Positions 1 to 10,392 are shown, numbered from the stretch's first letter. The stretch: DNA of 64,000 nt from an uncultured Oceanospirillaceae bacterium (GCA_937138495.1 CAKZPE010000011.1:1-64000), one strand, 5' to 3'. The notes: generated from the letters alone by a model not told the origin. A program made the numbers and translations.

Positions 1-349
1 GAGGGCTTTCAGAATCAACTTCGATATCGATAGAATCAACACCGGCAAATTTCTTGAACAGCAGGGATTTACCTTCCATTACCGGCTTAGATGCCAGCGG
101 GCCCAGATCACCCAAGCCAAGAATCGCAGAACCGTTAGAGATAACTGCAACCAGGTTTCCTTTCGCCGTATACTTATACGCATTCTCCGGGTTTTCCGCG
201 ATTGCGCGGACCGGCTCAGCCACACCTGGGCTGTACGCCAGCGCCAGATCACGGGCAGAGGCAGCGGATGTCGTCAGCTCTACACTGATCTTACCCGGAC
301 GAGGAAACTCATGATAGTCGAGTGCAGCTTGTTTCATATCTTCAGACAT
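1..349 (-). CDS. maeB: Malic enzyme (MaeB type), N-terminal part, cut by window edge
   Basis: Reverse-strand reading from an ATG at 349 gives a protein beginning [20 protein letters not shown] and continuing with [12 protein letters not shown] and [22 protein letters not shown], the hallmark N-terminal blocks of bacterial malic enzymes. The family oxidatively decarboxylates malate to pyruvate with NAD(P)+ in the cytosol. Only about 116 residues are in the window, so the nucleotide-binding domain and any C-terminal phosphotransacetylase-like domain lie beyond the left edge. It is divergent from nothing nearby and is followed upstream by rpmE on the same strand, an order also found in Pseudomonas. 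The family call is firm. The MaeB subtype and cofactor are inferred. Confidence 0.88.
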   Translation of the reverse strand, partial: MSEDMKQAALDYHEFPRPGKISVELTTSAASARDLALAYSPGVAEPVRAIAENPENAYKYTAKGNLVAVISNGSAILGLGDLGPLASKPVMEGKSLLFKKFAGVDSIDIEVDSESP

Positions 350-672
350 GGTCGCAATTCCAAGAAGTAATTTATTAGTTATAAGTAATCCGGAAATCTG
401 GAAAAATAGCCCATTACTCCGACTAACAGGGGCATTCCAGACTCCTTAGGACTTGGCATCATATAGAAATACCCGACGCCCCTCAACCAACAGAACAGTC
501 CAAAATTCTGTAAACAAAGCGACAAAAAGCATTTCCCTCGCGACCCGAACCGGCATATCTGGCATTTATAATTGTTAATTCGTTGATTTACAGGAAGAAC
601 CACTACCAGCACAGCGGATAGATAAAAATCAGCCTAACTTCAGACTTTCGTCGGTATTTTTTGCACAGCAAC
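350..672. other. Intergenic stretch upstream of the malic enzyme gene
   Basis: About 320 bases between the malic enzyme start and the rpmE terminator. A 77-codon reverse ORF (379-612) is cysteine-rich and lacks family features, so I do not call it. The stretch presumably carries the malic enzyme promoter on the minus strand, but I see no convincing -35/-10 pair. Confidence 0.4.
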
Positions 673-701
673 AAAAAAGGCGCCATAAAGGCGCCTTTTT
701 T
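673..701 (-). terminator. Rho-independent terminator after rpmE
   Basis: Perfect GC stem GGCGCC (679-684) / GGCGCC (690-695) around loop ATAAA, flanked by six A and six T, so it can act in both directions. It lies 16 bases past the rpmE stop. Confidence 0.85.
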
Positions 702-717
702 CATATTCTGCAATCGC

Positions 718-933
718 TTACTTCTTAAGAGAGCGAGCACCGAAACGCTTGTTGAAGCGGTCAACACGGCCACCAGTGGTCGCTTCTTTCTGCTTACCGG
801 TGTAGAAAGGGTGACACTGGCTGCAAACGTCCAGGTGGATGTCTTTGCCCAGAGTTGAACGAGTCTTAACGACGTTGCCGCAAGAACAGGTAGCGTTCAT
901 CTCTACGTAATTAGGATGGATACCGTCTTTCAT
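718..933 (-). CDS. rpmE: 50S ribosomal protein L31, zinc-binding type
   Basis: The 71-residue product has the L31 start [20 protein letters not shown] and the [20 protein letters not shown] tail. Cysteines in CSCGN and in the CSQCHPFY block form the four-cysteine zinc site of the C+ paralog, which cells replace with a cysteine-free form under zinc starvation. The paralog is not in this window. It is a one-gene unit divergent from priA with its own terminator, and the neighbour order matches Pseudomonas. Confidence 0.97.
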   Translation of the reverse strand: MKDGIHPNYVEMNATCSCGNVVKTRSTLGKDIHLDVCSQCHPFYTGKQKEATTGGRVDRFNKRFGARSLKK

Positions 934-1164
934 GATGAAACCTCAAGTAGTTTGTAATGCCGCCACCCGATCTTTTGCCGGGCACCGCATCCGGGCTGCC
1001 GGTTAAACCGACCACCCATGGGAATAAGGCCCGCGATTATACGCATTCCTCTGCTCACCGGCAAGCGCTTATTAAAAGGCACCATCCGCCGCTGGTAAAG
1101 CCCGTGCTAACAGGATTTAATACGGCCCAGAACCGACTTCACAGCAACTTCGAAAATACCTTAA

Positions 1165-3351
1165 ATGTCATACCTGCGCCTTGCCATACCCTCCCCTCTG
1201 CGTCGCCTGTTCGACTACCTGCCTCCGGCAGACTGCGACCTCGCCACACTGATGCCGGGTATCCGGGTAAAGGTACCCTTTGCTAACCGCCAGCTGATCG
1301 GCATGCTGATTGAAGTCACTGACACGACCGACGTACCGGCCAAGAAATTAAAACCGGCGCTGGAAATTCTCGACACCACCCCGCCCCTGCCGGCCCACCT
1401 GCTAAAACTGGCACGCTGGTCTGCCAGCTACTATCAGCACCCTGTCGGTGAGGCCCTGAGTCAGGCACTGCCAGTACTGCTAAGAAAAGGCGAAGCGGAT
1501 AACTATATACCGGCGATGAAATGGCGCGCCTGCACCGGTGCCAGCACCGACAGCATCGCCAAAAATGCCAGCAAACAGCGTCAGCTGTTACAGTGGCTAC
1601 TGAACAACCCGGCCGGATTAACGCCGGAACAACTGAAAGAAGCCGGCAGCACCAAAGCCACCTTAACCAGCCTGCAGGAAAAAAGCCTCATCGAGCAGTT
1701 TACGCCGCAGCCGGACGAACAGGCCGATAACATTCTGCGTGAACCGCCTCTGACCCTGAACCCTCAGCAACAAACCGCCGTGGACTCACTCAGTGAAGAC
1801 AGCGGCTTCCGCTCGATTCTGCTTTACGGCATTACCGGCTCAGGTAAAACCGAGGTGTATTTACAGGCCATTGAAGCCCAGCTGAAACAGGGCAAACAGG
1901 CGCTGGTACTGGTGCCGGAAATCGGCCTGACACCACAAACCGTCACCCGGTTTAAAGCCCGCTTTAACGTCAGCATTGTCTCGCTGCATTCCAACCTGAC
2001 CGACAAACAGCGACTGGAAGCCTGGCAACAGGCCCGGGCCGGTGTCGCTAAAATTGTCATCGGTACCCGCTCAGCCATATTCACCCCGCTGAAGCACCCG
2101 GGCGTTATCATTATCGATGAAGAACACGACGCCTCCTTTAAACAGCAAGACGGTTTTCGCTACTCGGCAAGGGATCTGTCCGTGATGCGCGCCCACCGGG
2201 AAAACATTCCGATTATGCTGGGCAGCGCCACCCCGTCGATTGAAAGCCTTTATAACGTTCAGCAACAGCGCTACCAGTGGCTGCAACTGACCCAGCGGGC
2301 CGGGAATGCCAAACCGCCGGGATTCGAATTACTCGATATCCGCCAGGACAACCTGCAGGACGGCCTCAGCCCGGCACTGATCAAACAGATCGGCGGGCAC
2401 TTACAACAGGGCAATCAGGTACTGGTATTCATCAATCGCCGGGGCTTTGCACCGAGCCTGATGTGTCACGATTGCGGCTGGATTGCCGACTGCCGCCGCT
2501 GCGATGCCCATATGACCCTGCACCGCAGCCCGGCACACCTGCACTGCCACCACTGCGACAGCCAGCGGCCGATTCCCCGGGTATGCGACAGTTGCGGCGC
2601 CGATGAACTCAAACCCGTCGGTGCCGGTACCGAACGCACCGAAAGCGCCCTGCAACAACTCTTCCCTGAAACCCCGGTTATCCGGGTCGACCGGGATACC
2701 ACCCAGCGCAAACAGGCTCTGCAGGACATCGTTGATCAGGTAAACCTCGGTGACCCCTGCATACTGGTGGGCACCCAGATGCTCGCCAAAGGCCATCACT
2801 TCCCGAAAGTCACGCTGGTGGCCATCCTGAATGCCGACAGCGGTCTGTTCAGCGCCGACTTCCGGGGCATGGAACGTACCGCCCAGCAAATTCTGCAGGT
2901 CGCCGGCCGGGCAGGCCGGGCCGAACTGCCAGGTAAGGTGGTGATGCAAACCCACCATGCGGATCACCCCACCATTAACAGCCTGATCAACGAAGGCTAT
3001 CTGGCCTTTGCGCAGCAAGAACTGAATACCCGTAACAGTGCCAATCTGCCCCCGACCATCAACTGCATTATGATCCGGGCGGAAGCCCGTTATCAGGGGC
3101 AGGCAGAACGTTTCCTCATGCAGGTACGCCAGCAATTCGACCGTCAGGACGGCAAACCCCAATGGATTGGCCCGTTGCCATCGCCCATGGAAAAACGTGC
3201 CGGCATGTTCCGCGCCCAACTGTTATTACAAAGCCACGACCGTAAAACCCTGCACGGGCTGGTGAACCATATCGCCCTGCAACTGGAAGCCTCCGCTGAA
3301 GCACGAAAAATACGCTGGTCAGTGGATGTCGACCCCATCGAAATGTTCTGA
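1165..3351 (+). CDS. priA: Primosomal protein N' (replication restart helicase PriA)
   Basis: A 728-residue superfamily 2 3'-5' DNA helicase that recognises stalled forks and loads the restart primosome. Visible features in order are an N-terminal 3'-DNA-binding domain (about 1-105), Walker A GITGSGKT (222-229), the DEEH box (318-321), and eight zinc-binding cysteines (434, 437, 443, 446, 461, 464, 474, 477), followed by the C-terminal helicase motifs including GTQMLAKGHHFP and QVAGRAGRAE. Length matches the family. The start at 1165 gives the usual short N-terminus. It is divergent from rpmE and sits 180 bases ahead of argS. Confidence 0.97.
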   Translation: MSYLRLAIPSPLRRLFDYLPPADCDLATLMPGIRVKVPFANRQLIGMLIEVTDTTDVPAKKLKPALEILDTTPPLPAHLLKLARWSASYYQHPVGEALSQALPVLLRKGEADNYIPAMKWRACTGASTDSIAKNASKQRQLLQWLLNNPAGLTPEQLKEAGSTKATLTSLQEKSLIEQFTPQPDEQADNILREPPLTLNPQQQTAVDSLSEDSGFRSILLYGITGSGKTEVYLQAIEAQLKQGKQALVLVPEIGLTPQTVTRFKARFNVSIVSLHSNLTDKQRLEAWQQARAGVAKIVIGTRSAIFTPLKHPGVIIIDEEHDASFKQQDGFRYSARDLSVMRAHRENIPIMLGSATPSIESLYNVQQQRYQWLQLTQRAGNAKPPGFELLDIRQDNLQDGLSPALIKQIGGHLQQGNQVLVFINRRGFAPSLMCHDCGWIADCRRCDAHMTLHRSPAHLHCHHCDSQRPIPRVCDSCGADELKPVGAGTERTESALQQLFPETPVIRVDRDTTQRKQALQDIVDQVNLGDPCILVGTQMLAKGHHFPKVTLVAILNADSGLFSADFRGMERTAQQILQVAGRAGRAELPGKVVMQTHHADHPTINSLINEGYLAFAQQELNTRNSANLPPTINCIMIRAEARYQGQAERFLMQVRQQFDRQDGKPQWIGPLPSPMEKRAGMFRAQLLLQSHDRKTLHGLVNHIALQLEASAEARKIRWSVDVDPIEMF

Positions 3352-3531
3352 CACAGGCGCAGCGCCCGGCCAGCCGGGCCTGCCTGCAACGCCCCGCAAA
3401 CACTCACCTGAAACACATGAAAAAATTCTCCTGTGCTGCCACTTAACAAACCGCCGCCGACAGGGGATAATAGCCGGCCCTAACGATATATTCGGCGTGT
3501 TCTCGCCCCAACCGGTAACAGTACATTCATC

Positions 3532-5226
3532 ATGAAACAACATATTGCGGACCTTATTAATGCTGCCCTGGACACCTTGACCGACAACGGCACTCTGCCG
3601 GCTGACGCTCAGCGACGTATCATGGTAGAAAATACCCGCGACAAGGCGCACGGTGACTTTGCGTCCAACGTTGCCATGACACTGGCCAAAGCGGCGAAAA
3701 CCAACCCACGTCAATTGTCTCAGGCAATCTGTGACGCCCTGCCTGCGTCTGAAAACATTGCCAAAACCGAAATTGCAGGCCCGGGCTTCATCAACTTCTT
3801 CCTGGCCAGCGACGCCGCCACCGCCGTGGTTGGCCGCATTCTGAAAGCCGGTAATAAATACGGCCACAGCGACGCCGGTGCCAACCGTAAAGTACAGGTT
3901 GAATTCGTCTCCGCGAACCCAACCGGCCCCCTGCACGTAGGCCACGGCCGCGGTGCAGCTGTCGGCGACAGCATCTGCCGCCTGTTAAGTGCGACCGGCT
4001 GGGACGTTACCGCCGAATTCTACTACAACGATGCCGGCGCACAGATCAACAACCTGGCCCTGTCTACCCAGGCACGCTGTAAAGGCCTTGGCCCTGAAGA
4101 TGCCAGCTGGCCGGAAGACGGTTACCGCGGTGACTACATCAAAGAACTGGCCGACAGCTACATGGCCGGTGACAGCATCGAAGCAGAAGACAAACAGGTT
4201 ACCGGCCTGAAAGATGCCGACAACCAGAACGCCATCCGTGATTTCGCCGTTGCCTACCTGCGCCGCGAACAGGATCAGGACCTGAAAGCCTTCGGCGTGA
4301 ATTTCGACGTCTACTTTCTGGAATCTTCCCTGTACAGCGAAGGCATGGTTGAACAGACCGTGCAGCAACTGATCGACTCCGGCTACACCTATGAGCAGGA
4401 CGGCGCACTGTGGCTGAAAACCACTGAATTCGGCGACGACAAAGACCGCGTTATGCGTAAAACCGACGGCGGCTACACCTACTTCGTACCGGACGTTGCC
4501 TACCACCTGAACAAGTGGAACCGTGGCTTCGAACGCGTTGTAAACGAACAGGGTGCAGACCACCACAGCACCATTACCCGGGTACGCGCAGGCGTTCAGG
4601 CAGTTAGTCAGAGCACCGGCATGGCCATCCCGGAAAAATGGCCGGACTACGTGCTGCACCAGATGGTGATGGTTATGCGTGGCGGCGAAGAAGTTAAAAT
4701 CTCCAAGCGTGCCGGCAGCTACGTCACCCTGCAGGACCTGATTGAAGAAGTGGGCCGCGACGCGACCCGTTACTTCCTGGTTGCCCGTGCCACCACATCA
4801 CAGCTGACTTTCGACATTGATCTGGCCATTTCCCAGAGCAACGACAACCCGGTGTACTACATCCAGTACGCCCACGCCCGTGTGTGCAGCGTGATCGGTA
4901 AACTGGCTGAACGCGGCTGGGAATGGAATCAGAACATGGCGGTTGATCTGGCCCTGCTGGATACCGACGCAGAGAAAGCCCTGATGAAACGTCTGGCCAC
5001 CTTCCCTGAAGTCGTACAGCGTGCCGCTGAGAACTGCGAACCGCACCAGATCGCCAACTACCTGGTAGACCTGGCCGGTGACTTCCACAGCTACTACAAC
5101 AGCAACAAAATGCTGATTGAAGACGCTGAACTGCGTAATGCCCGCATCACCCTGAGCGCGGCTTGCCGTCAGGTACTGGCCAACGGTCTGGACCTGCTGG
5201 GCGTCAGAGCACCGGAGCACATGTAA
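3532..5226 (+). CDS. argS: Arginine--tRNA ligase
   Basis: A 564-residue class I aminoacyl-tRNA synthetase that charges tRNA-Arg. The signature HIGH-type motif is HVGH at 135-138 in [20 protein letters not shown], and the KMSKS-equivalent reads KISKR (389-393). An N-terminal Add1-like domain and a C-terminal DALR anticodon-binding region (from about 450) frame the catalytic core. Only three bases separate its stop from the next gene, suggesting co-transcription with the SPOR-domain protein. The base composition is GC-rich and typical of the core genome here. Confidence 0.97.
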   Translation: MKQHIADLINAALDTLTDNGTLPADAQRRIMVENTRDKAHGDFASNVAMTLAKAAKTNPRQLSQAICDALPASENIAKTEIAGPGFINFFLASDAATAVVGRILKAGNKYGHSDAGANRKVQVEFVSANPTGPLHVGHGRGAAVGDSICRLLSATGWDVTAEFYYNDAGAQINNLALSTQARCKGLGPEDASWPEDGYRGDYIKELADSYMAGDSIEAEDKQVTGLKDADNQNAIRDFAVAYLRREQDQDLKAFGVNFDVYFLESSLYSEGMVEQTVQQLIDSGYTYEQDGALWLKTTEFGDDKDRVMRKTDGGYTYFVPDVAYHLNKWNRGFERVVNEQGADHHSTITRVRAGVQAVSQSTGMAIPEKWPDYVLHQMVMVMRGGEEVKISKRAGSYVTLQDLIEEVGRDATRYFLVARATTSQLTFDIDLAISQSNDNPVYYIQYAHARVCSVIGKLAERGWEWNQNMAVDLALLDTDAEKALMKRLATFPEVVQRAAENCEPHQIANYLVDLAGDFHSYYNSNKMLIEDAELRNARITLSAACRQVLANGLDLLGVRAPEHM

Positions 5227-5229
5227 CCC

Positions 5230-5958
5230 ATGGCACCGCGGGACTACGCTAAAAAGAAACCCCGGGGCAAAGCGGCTGCCAGCCGCGCCCCGCGGAAGAA
5301 AGCTGCGCCGGCTAAACCGGCCGCACAGCCTAAATCCGGCTTTCCGCTGATCAGAGTACTGCTCAGTACCGTATTCTTAGTGGGTTTCGGCTATGCCCTG
5401 TGGCAACTGACGCAGGTCTCCCCTGACCCACAGGCTGAAGCACAAAACAGCGCCAGCAGCACCCCGGCCAGAACCACCACCCCGGCCCCTAAACCGGTCG
5501 CCAAACCGGCGCCAAAACCGGCCGCTAAACCTGCACCTAAGCCCGCGCCTAAACCGGTTGCCAAAGCCAGCAAACCAAAAGCTGACAGCGCTAACACCGG
5601 GGTGCCGGTCACTGACAAAAGCAGTGAACATTACGAATTTTACGAAATGCTGCGTGACAGCGAAGTGGATACCAGCAATGCCGGTACCTATAAGTCCACG
5701 CCGAAAACCGAAAAACTGAAGAAGCGTTACATCCTGCAAGTCGGTTCATTCCGCAGTGCACAGGACGCCGAACAGATGCGCGCCAAGCTGATCATTCAGG
5801 GCTTGCCGAACGTTCATACCCGCAAAGTGACCAACAGCGATGGCAGCCTCTGGCACCAGGTACTCGCCGGCCCGTTCGACAACCGCCTGCAACTGAATAA
5901 AGCGCAGGACAAACTGGTCCGAATGAATATCGATCCGTTGCTGCGAGTCGCCAAGTAA
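5230..5958 (+). CDS. SPOR-domain cell division protein (FtsN-like)
   Basis: A 242-residue single-pass inner membrane protein. A basic cytoplasmic start MAPRDYAKKKPRGKAAASRA is followed by a membrane segment at about residues 38-60, a long Pro/Ala/Lys-rich periplasmic linker made of repeated PKP/AKPAPKP units (about 78-115), and a C-terminal SPOR domain (about 165-240, starting RYILQVGSFRS). SPOR domains bind denuded septal peptidoglycan, and FtsN activates septal synthesis. The position between argS and hslVU is the same as the FtsN-like gene of Pseudomonas. The FtsN identity is likely but not proved by sequence alone. Confidence 0.85.
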   Translation: MAPRDYAKKKPRGKAAASRAPRKKAAPAKPAAQPKSGFPLIRVLLSTVFLVGFGYALWQLTQVSPDPQAEAQNSASSTPARTTTPAPKPVAKPAPKPAAKPAPKPAPKPVAKASKPKADSANTGVPVTDKSSEHYEFYEMLRDSEVDTSNAGTYKSTPKTEKLKKRYILQVGSFRSAQDAEQMRAKLIIQGLPNVHTRKVTNSDGSLWHQVLAGPFDNRLQLNKAQDKLVRMNIDPLLRVAK

Positions 5959-6040
5959 GCAGCTCCCGACACTCCGGCGAGTAAAAATAATCAGCGACTT
6001 GTCCCTGTGCGGCCAATTACCTTCTTAATTGGCCGTCACC

Positions 6041-6070
6041 TATTGAAATATCCCCATCCAGTCCCATATT
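6041..6070 (+). promoter_or_regulatory. Sigma-32-like heat-shock promoter of hslVU
   Basis: TTGAAA (6043-6048) is separated by 14 bases from CCCATATT (6063-6070). This closely fits the sigma-32 pattern CTTGAAA-N13-15-CCCCATNT, and hslVU is a classical sigma-32 operon. A perfect 9-bp hairpin without a T run lies just upstream (6011-6034). Confidence 0.55.
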
Positions 6071-6110
6071 GATAGTCAATCACGAACCGATACGGGACTA
6101 TATTTTACCC

Positions 6111-6644
6111 ATGACCACCATAGTATCAGTACGACGCGGCAACCAGGTTGTTGTTGGCGGCGACGGCCAGGTATCCCTCGGCAACACCGTAATGAAAGGG
6201 ACCGCCCGTAAAGTACGCCAGTTACCTAAGCATCAGGTAATTACCGGTTTCGCAGGCAGCACCGCAGACGCCATCACCCTGCTCGATCTGTTCGAACAGC
6301 AACTGGACAAACACCAGGGCAACATCTTTAACTCCGTGGTACATCTGGCCCGCGAATGGCGCAGCGACCGCGTACTGCGCAAGCTCGAAGCCCTTATGCT
6401 GGTTGCCAACAAAGAAAAGACTTACCTGATTTCCGGCAGCGGCGACATCATCGAACCGGAAGACGGCGTCATCGCCATCGGTTCCGGCGGCAACTTTGCC
6501 CTGGCATCGGCCCGCGCACTGGTCGACAACACCGAACTGCCCGCCCGTGACATCGTCGAAAAGAGCCTGCAAATCGCTGCAGACATCTGCGTATTCACCA
6601 ACGCCAACCTGACCATCGAACAGCTTGAAGCAGAAACTGCTTAA
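6111..6644 (+). CDS. hslV: ATP-dependent protease subunit HslV
   Basis: The proteolytic subunit of the HslVU (ClpQY) protease, a threonine peptidase that forms a double hexameric chamber. I place the start at the ATG at 6111, because the mature enzyme needs Thr as its second residue: the product reads [20 protein letters not shown], with Thr2 as the nucleophile. The earlier in-frame start at 6069 would bury that residue. From 6111 the protein is 177 residues, the usual family length. It is followed 21 bases later by hslU, with a likely sigma-32 promoter in front. Confidence 0.96.
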   Translation: MTTIVSVRRGNQVVVGGDGQVSLGNTVMKGTARKVRQLPKHQVITGFAGSTADAITLLDLFEQQLDKHQGNIFNSVVHLAREWRSDRVLRKLEALMLVANKEKTYLISGSGDIIEPEDGVIAIGSGGNFALASARALVDNTELPARDIVEKSLQIAADICVFTNANLTIEQLEAETA

Positions 6645-6665
6645 GCGACGCCGGAGCTTTTTAAA

Positions 6666-7994
6666 ATGTCTAACATGACCCCCCGCGAAATTGTTCACGA
6701 ACTGGACCGCCACATCATCGGTCAGGACGACGCCAAGCGCGCCGTTGCAATCGCCCTGCGTAACCGCTGGCGCCGGATGCAGCTGGATGCCGAGCTGCGC
6801 GTTGAAGTCACCCCGAAAAACATTCTGATGATCGGCCCGACCGGTGTCGGTAAAACCGAAATCGCCCGTCGCCTGGCCAAGCTGGCCAACGCCCCGTTCA
6901 TCAAAATTGAAGCGACCAAATTTACTGAAGTTGGCTACGTGGGCCGCGACGTTGAAACCATTATCCGCGACCTGATGGACACCGCCATCACCATGCTGCG
7001 TGAGCAGGAAATGGAAAAGGTTCGTTTCCGTGCAGAAGATGCCGCAGAAGAGCGCATTCTGGACGCCCTGCTGCCACCGGCCCGCCCGACAGGCTTCGAC
7101 CAGCCGGAAGAAAAGCAAGACAGCGCCACCCGTCAGCTGTTCCGCAAGCAACTGCGTGAAGGCAAGCTGGACGACAAAGAAATTGAAATTGAACTGAGCC
7201 AGCCGCAAATGGGCGTGGAAATCATGGCCCCTCCAGGCATGGAAGAAATGACCAACCAGCTGCAGAGCATGTTCTCTAACCTGGGCAACAACCAGGCCAA
7301 GCCGCGCCGCGTTAAAGTTAAAGAAGCCCTGAAACAGGCGATCGACGAAGAAGCCGCGAAAATGGTCAACGATGACGACCTCAAGCAAATGGCCGTTGAA
7401 GCCGTTGAGCAGAACGGTATCGTCTTCCTGGATGAAATCGACAAGGTATGTAAGCGTGAAGGCCAGGGTGCCGACGTCTCCCGTGAAGGGGTACAGCGCG
7501 ACCTGCTGCCACTGATCGAAGGCAGCACCGTGTCCACTAAATACGGCATGATCAAGACCGACCACATACTGTTCATCGCCTCCGGCGCCTTCCATCTGGC
7601 CAAACCGTCAGACCTGATTCCGGAACTGCAGGGCCGTCTGCCAATCCGTGTTGAACTGAACGCCCTGACGCCGAACGACTTCCGCCGTATCCTGACCGAG
7701 CCGAATGCGTCACTGACTGAACAGTACCGCGCGCTGCTGGCCACCGAAGGCCTGACCATCTCCTTCACGGAAGACGGTATCAGCCGCCTGGCGGAACTGG
7801 CATTCGAGATCAATGAACGGACCGAAAACATCGGGGCGCGCCGCCTGCACACCATGCTGGAACGCCTGCTGGAAGAAGTCTCTTTCACCGCTTCAGACAA
7901 AGACGGCGAGACCATTGAAATCAACCGTGCCTATGTTGACGAGCATCTGGGTGAACTGAGCCAGAACGAAGATCTGAGCCACTACATCCTGTAA
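6666..7994 (+). CDS. hslU: ATP-dependent protease ATPase subunit HslU
   Basis: A 442-residue AAA+ unfoldase that caps HslV and feeds it substrates. Walker A is GPTGVGKT (57-64), Walker B is [10 protein letters not shown], and the intermediate (I) domain lies between them. The sensor and arginine-finger region ([20 protein letters not shown]) and the conserved C-terminal tail ending LSHYIL, which docks into HslV to activate it, are all present. Length equals that of the family. It is co-transcribed with hslV. Confidence 0.97.
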   Translation: MSNMTPREIVHELDRHIIGQDDAKRAVAIALRNRWRRMQLDAELRVEVTPKNILMIGPTGVGKTEIARRLAKLANAPFIKIEATKFTEVGYVGRDVETIIRDLMDTAITMLREQEMEKVRFRAEDAAEERILDALLPPARPTGFDQPEEKQDSATRQLFRKQLREGKLDDKEIEIELSQPQMGVEIMAPPGMEEMTNQLQSMFSNLGNNQAKPRRVKVKEALKQAIDEEAAKMVNDDDLKQMAVEAVEQNGIVFLDEIDKVCKREGQGADVSREGVQRDLLPLIEGSTVSTKYGMIKTDHILFIASGAFHLAKPSDLIPELQGRLPIRVELNALTPNDFRRILTEPNASLTEQYRALLATEGLTISFTEDGISRLAELAFEINERTENIGARRLHTMLERLLEEVSFTASDKDGETIEINRAYVDEHLGELSQNEDLSHYIL

Positions 7995-8056
7995 ACAGAC
8001 ACACTGCGACGCAGCCTGCCGGCTCAAACCGGCAGCTGCGCCGCCGGAGCATGACC

Positions 8057-8431
8057 ATGAGCAATTTCCCGCAAGATATAAAGCTGCACCAGAAATCCCG
8101 CACACTGGAACTGGTATACCCCGAACAGACCTATGAGCTGACAGCCGAATACCTGCGGGTACACTCCCCTTCGGCGGAAGTGCGCGGCCACGGCAAAGGT
8201 CAGGAAGTGCTGCAAACCGGTAAACAGTTTGTCGGCATTAAAGGCATTGAACCCAGCGGCAACTACGCCCTGAAGATCATCTACGATGACGGCCACGACA
8301 GCGGGTTATACACCTGGGACTACCTGTATGAACTGTGCACGAATCAACAGACCTACTGGGATAAATACCTGCAGGACCTCGCCGACGCCGGCGAAACCCG
8401 CAACAACAATATGATCGCCCGCGGCCTCTGA
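8057..8431 (+). CDS. DUF971 family protein
   Basis: A 124-residue protein with the DUF971 core (LELVYPEQTYELTAEYLRVH, then GNYALKIIYDDGHDSGLYTW). This fold matches the small N-terminal domain of gamma-butyrobetaine hydroxylases and appears fused to Fe-S scaffold proteins, so a metal or Fe-S link is possible but unproved. A Shine-Dalgarno GGAG at 8046-8049 is well spaced from the ATG at 8057, which I prefer over the ATG at 8051. It sits between hslU and ubiE, as in other gammaproteobacteria. Confidence 0.85.
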   Translation: MSNFPQDIKLHQKSRTLELVYPEQTYELTAEYLRVHSPSAEVRGHGKGQEVLQTGKQFVGIKGIEPSGNYALKIIYDDGHDSGLYTWDYLYELCTNQQTYWDKYLQDLADAGETRNNNMIARGL

Positions 8432-8568
8432 AGCCCTGCGATCAGCCCTCCGGTGCCGCTGCGCACCGGACATTTCCCCATCTCCTTTGACATAAACCAA
8501 GACAAGCGCAACGCAGCTCTGTAAAATCCCCACCTAATTAAGAAGCGCTTTATTCAGACAGGCCCGCC

Positions 8569-9330
8569 ATGACCGATCAGAAGAAATCCCAGGACCAGAC
8601 ACACTTTGGTTTTGAACAAGTAAATGTGGACGAAAAAGCCGACAAAGTTGCCGACGTATTTCACTCCGTCGCCAGCAAATATGACGTCATGAACGACCTC
8701 ATGTCCGGCGGCATTCACCGGATCTGGAAAAAACTGACGATCGAACAGAGTGGCGTACGCCGAGGCCATCAGGTACTGGACATCGCGGGCGGTACCGGCG
8801 ACCTGACCATGCGTTTCTCCCGTCTGGTCGGCAGTGAAGGTAAAGTCATTCTGGCCGACATTAACGACTCCATGCTGAAAGTCGGCCGCGACCGCTTAAT
8901 GGACCGTGGCATTACCGGCAACGTCGAATTTATTCAGGCGAACGCTGAAGCCCTGCCCTTCCCGGACAACAGCTTCAACTGCATCACCATTGCCTTCGGC
9001 CTGCGTAACGTCACCGACAAAGACAAAGCACTGGCATCCATGGCACGGGTACTTAAGCCAGGCGGCAAACTGATGGTGCTGGAATTCTCCAAAACCGAAA
9101 ACCCGCTGCTGACGAAAGTGTACGACACCTACTCCTTCAGCCTGCTGCCAAAAATCGGCAAGCTGATCACCGGCGACGAAGACAGCTACCGCTACCTGTC
9201 GGAATCCATCCGGATGCACCCGGATCAGGAAACCCTGAAAGACATGATGGCCAATGCAGGCCTGGTACAGTGTAAATACCAGAACATGACCGGCGGCATC
9301 GTCGCCCTGCATACCGGCATCAAGCCATAA
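8569..9330 (+). CDS. ubiE: Ubiquinone/menaquinone C-methyltransferase UbiE
   Basis: A 253-residue SAM-dependent methyltransferase that methylates the benzoquinol ring in ubiquinone synthesis. The SAM site reads [17 protein letters not shown], followed by the acidic loop [16 protein letters not shown] and the family blocks [20 protein letters not shown] and [14 protein letters not shown]. Length matches the family. It is two bases from ubiJ, forming a ubiE-ubiJ unit. Confidence 0.96.
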   Translation: MTDQKKSQDQTHFGFEQVNVDEKADKVADVFHSVASKYDVMNDLMSGGIHRIWKKLTIEQSGVRRGHQVLDIAGGTGDLTMRFSRLVGSEGKVILADINDSMLKVGRDRLMDRGITGNVEFIQANAEALPFPDNSFNCITIAFGLRNVTDKDKALASMARVLKPGGKLMVLEFSKTENPLLTKVYDTYSFSLLPKIGKLITGDEDSYRYLSESIRMHPDQETLKDMMANAGLVQCKYQNMTGGIVALHTGIKP

Positions 9331-9332
9331 CA

Positions 9333-9962
9333 ATGGCCGCCGAACTGTTTAGCGCCACCCTGCTGACACTGGCAGAAGCTGCGGTTAACCCGCTGCTCTG
9401 CCGCAACCCCGACATTACCCGGCGCCTGACCCGTTTAAACGGCAAGATCATTGCCGTTGAACTCACCGACGCCAACCTGCAACTCTCTGTTCAGCCGCAC
9501 CCTGCGGGCCTGCAAATAGACCTGATGCAGCGGGACGATGCCGACGTCACCCTCAGCGGCAACTGTGGTGACTTTCTCACCCTGTTAAGCAGTAAAGATC
9601 AGCAAGACGCCATGTTCGGCAAGAGCATCCGCATCAGCGGCGACAGCGCGCTGGCAACCCGCTTCACCAACATTCTGAAAGACGCCGCACTGGACTGGGA
9701 AGGCATACTCGCCAGCATCATCGGTGACTTACCTGCCGGCCAGCTGGCTGCCTTCATACGCTACAAAGCCAACTTTTACCTGCAGGCAGGCCACAGCCTG
9801 AAGCTGAACCTGGAAGAATACCTCAAAGAAGAAATACACCTGTTACCGACCCGCCCGGAAATCGAGCATTTCCTGAATCAGGTCGGCAAGGTAAGACAGG
9901 GCACAGACCGTATCGAAGCCCGTATCGCTCAATTGCAGAGCAAGCTCGATAAACGCGGCTAA
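9333..9962 (+). CDS. ubiJ: Ubiquinone biosynthesis accessory factor UbiJ
   Basis: A 209-residue SCP2-like lipid-binding protein that with UbiK supports the later, soluble part of ubiquinone synthesis. An N-terminal SCP2 sterol-carrier fold (about 15-115) is followed by a charged helical tail ending in a coiled-coil segment (GTDRIEARIAQLQSKLDKR), as in the family. It starts two bases after ubiE. The usual third gene of the operon, ubiB, is missing: the next gene is convergent hemJ. Confidence 0.88.
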   Translation: MAAELFSATLLTLAEAAVNPLLCRNPDITRRLTRLNGKIIAVELTDANLQLSVQPHPAGLQIDLMQRDDADVTLSGNCGDFLTLLSSKDQQDAMFGKSIRISGDSALATRFTNILKDAALDWEGILASIIGDLPAGQLAAFIRYKANFYLQAGHSLKLNLEEYLKEEIHLLPTRPEIEHFLNQVGKVRQGTDRIEARIAQLQSKLDKRG

Positions 9963-9978
9963 CCCTTCCGGGCAAAGC

Positions 9979-10392
9979 TCAGAACGGCTTCACCACCACA
10001 AAAATCAGAATCGGAACAAAGATCAGCAACGGCAATTCGTTGAATAAACGAAAGTAACGGCCGCTGCGGTTTAATGTGCCCGCGCGCAGCTTCTGCAAAT
10101 ACTGGCGACACCACACATGGTAACCGATCAGCAACAGCACAAAGGTCAGCTTGGCATGCAGCCAGCCCCCGCTGAACCCGTACCCCAGCCACAGCCAGAT
10201 GCCTAAGCCCAGGGTGAACACCGCCATAATGGTCATAAAGCCATACAACTTACCGGCCATGATCTCCAGCCGGGCAACATCCTGACCGGCCTCACGGCCT
10301 TCCACGTAATGCACAAAAATGCGCGGCAGGTAGAAGATTCCGGCCATCCAGCTGGTCATTGCAAGAATATGAAAGGTTTTAATCCACAACAT
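9979..10392 (-). CDS. hemJ: Protoporphyrinogen IX oxidase HemJ
   Basis: A 137-residue integral membrane protein with four predicted helices. The N-terminal MLWIKTFHILAMTSWMAGIF contains the conserved histidine, and LHAKLTFVLLLIGYHVW contains a second conserved His/Lys region. HemJ oxidises protoporphyrinogen IX in heme synthesis in bacteria lacking HemG or HemY-type oxidases. It is convergent with ubiJ with only 16 bases between stops. It lies away from the hemCDXY cluster near 41-45 kb. Confidence 0.88.
   Translation of the reverse strand: MLWIKTFHILAMTSWMAGIFYLPRIFVHYVEGREAGQDVARLEIMAGKLYGFMTIMAVFTLGLGIWLWLGYGFSGGWLHAKLTFVLLLIGYHVWCRQYLQKLRAGTLNRSGRYFRLFNELPLLIFVPILIFVVVKPF

Noticed and set aside
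379-612. Reverse ORF of 77 codons upstream of the malic enzyme gene
   Set aside because: Cysteine/Phe-rich product of unusual composition, no ribosome site, and it lies in the likely promoter region.
2401-3219. Reverse ORF (272 codons) within priA
   Set aside because: Antisense to the helicase core. Its product shows no family features and simply mirrors GC-rich codons.
6222-7595. Long reverse ORF (457 codons) across hslV and hslU
   Set aside because: It lies antisense to two intact conserved genes, has a low-complexity His/Phe/Val-rich product and no ribosome site. It is a codon-bias shadow.
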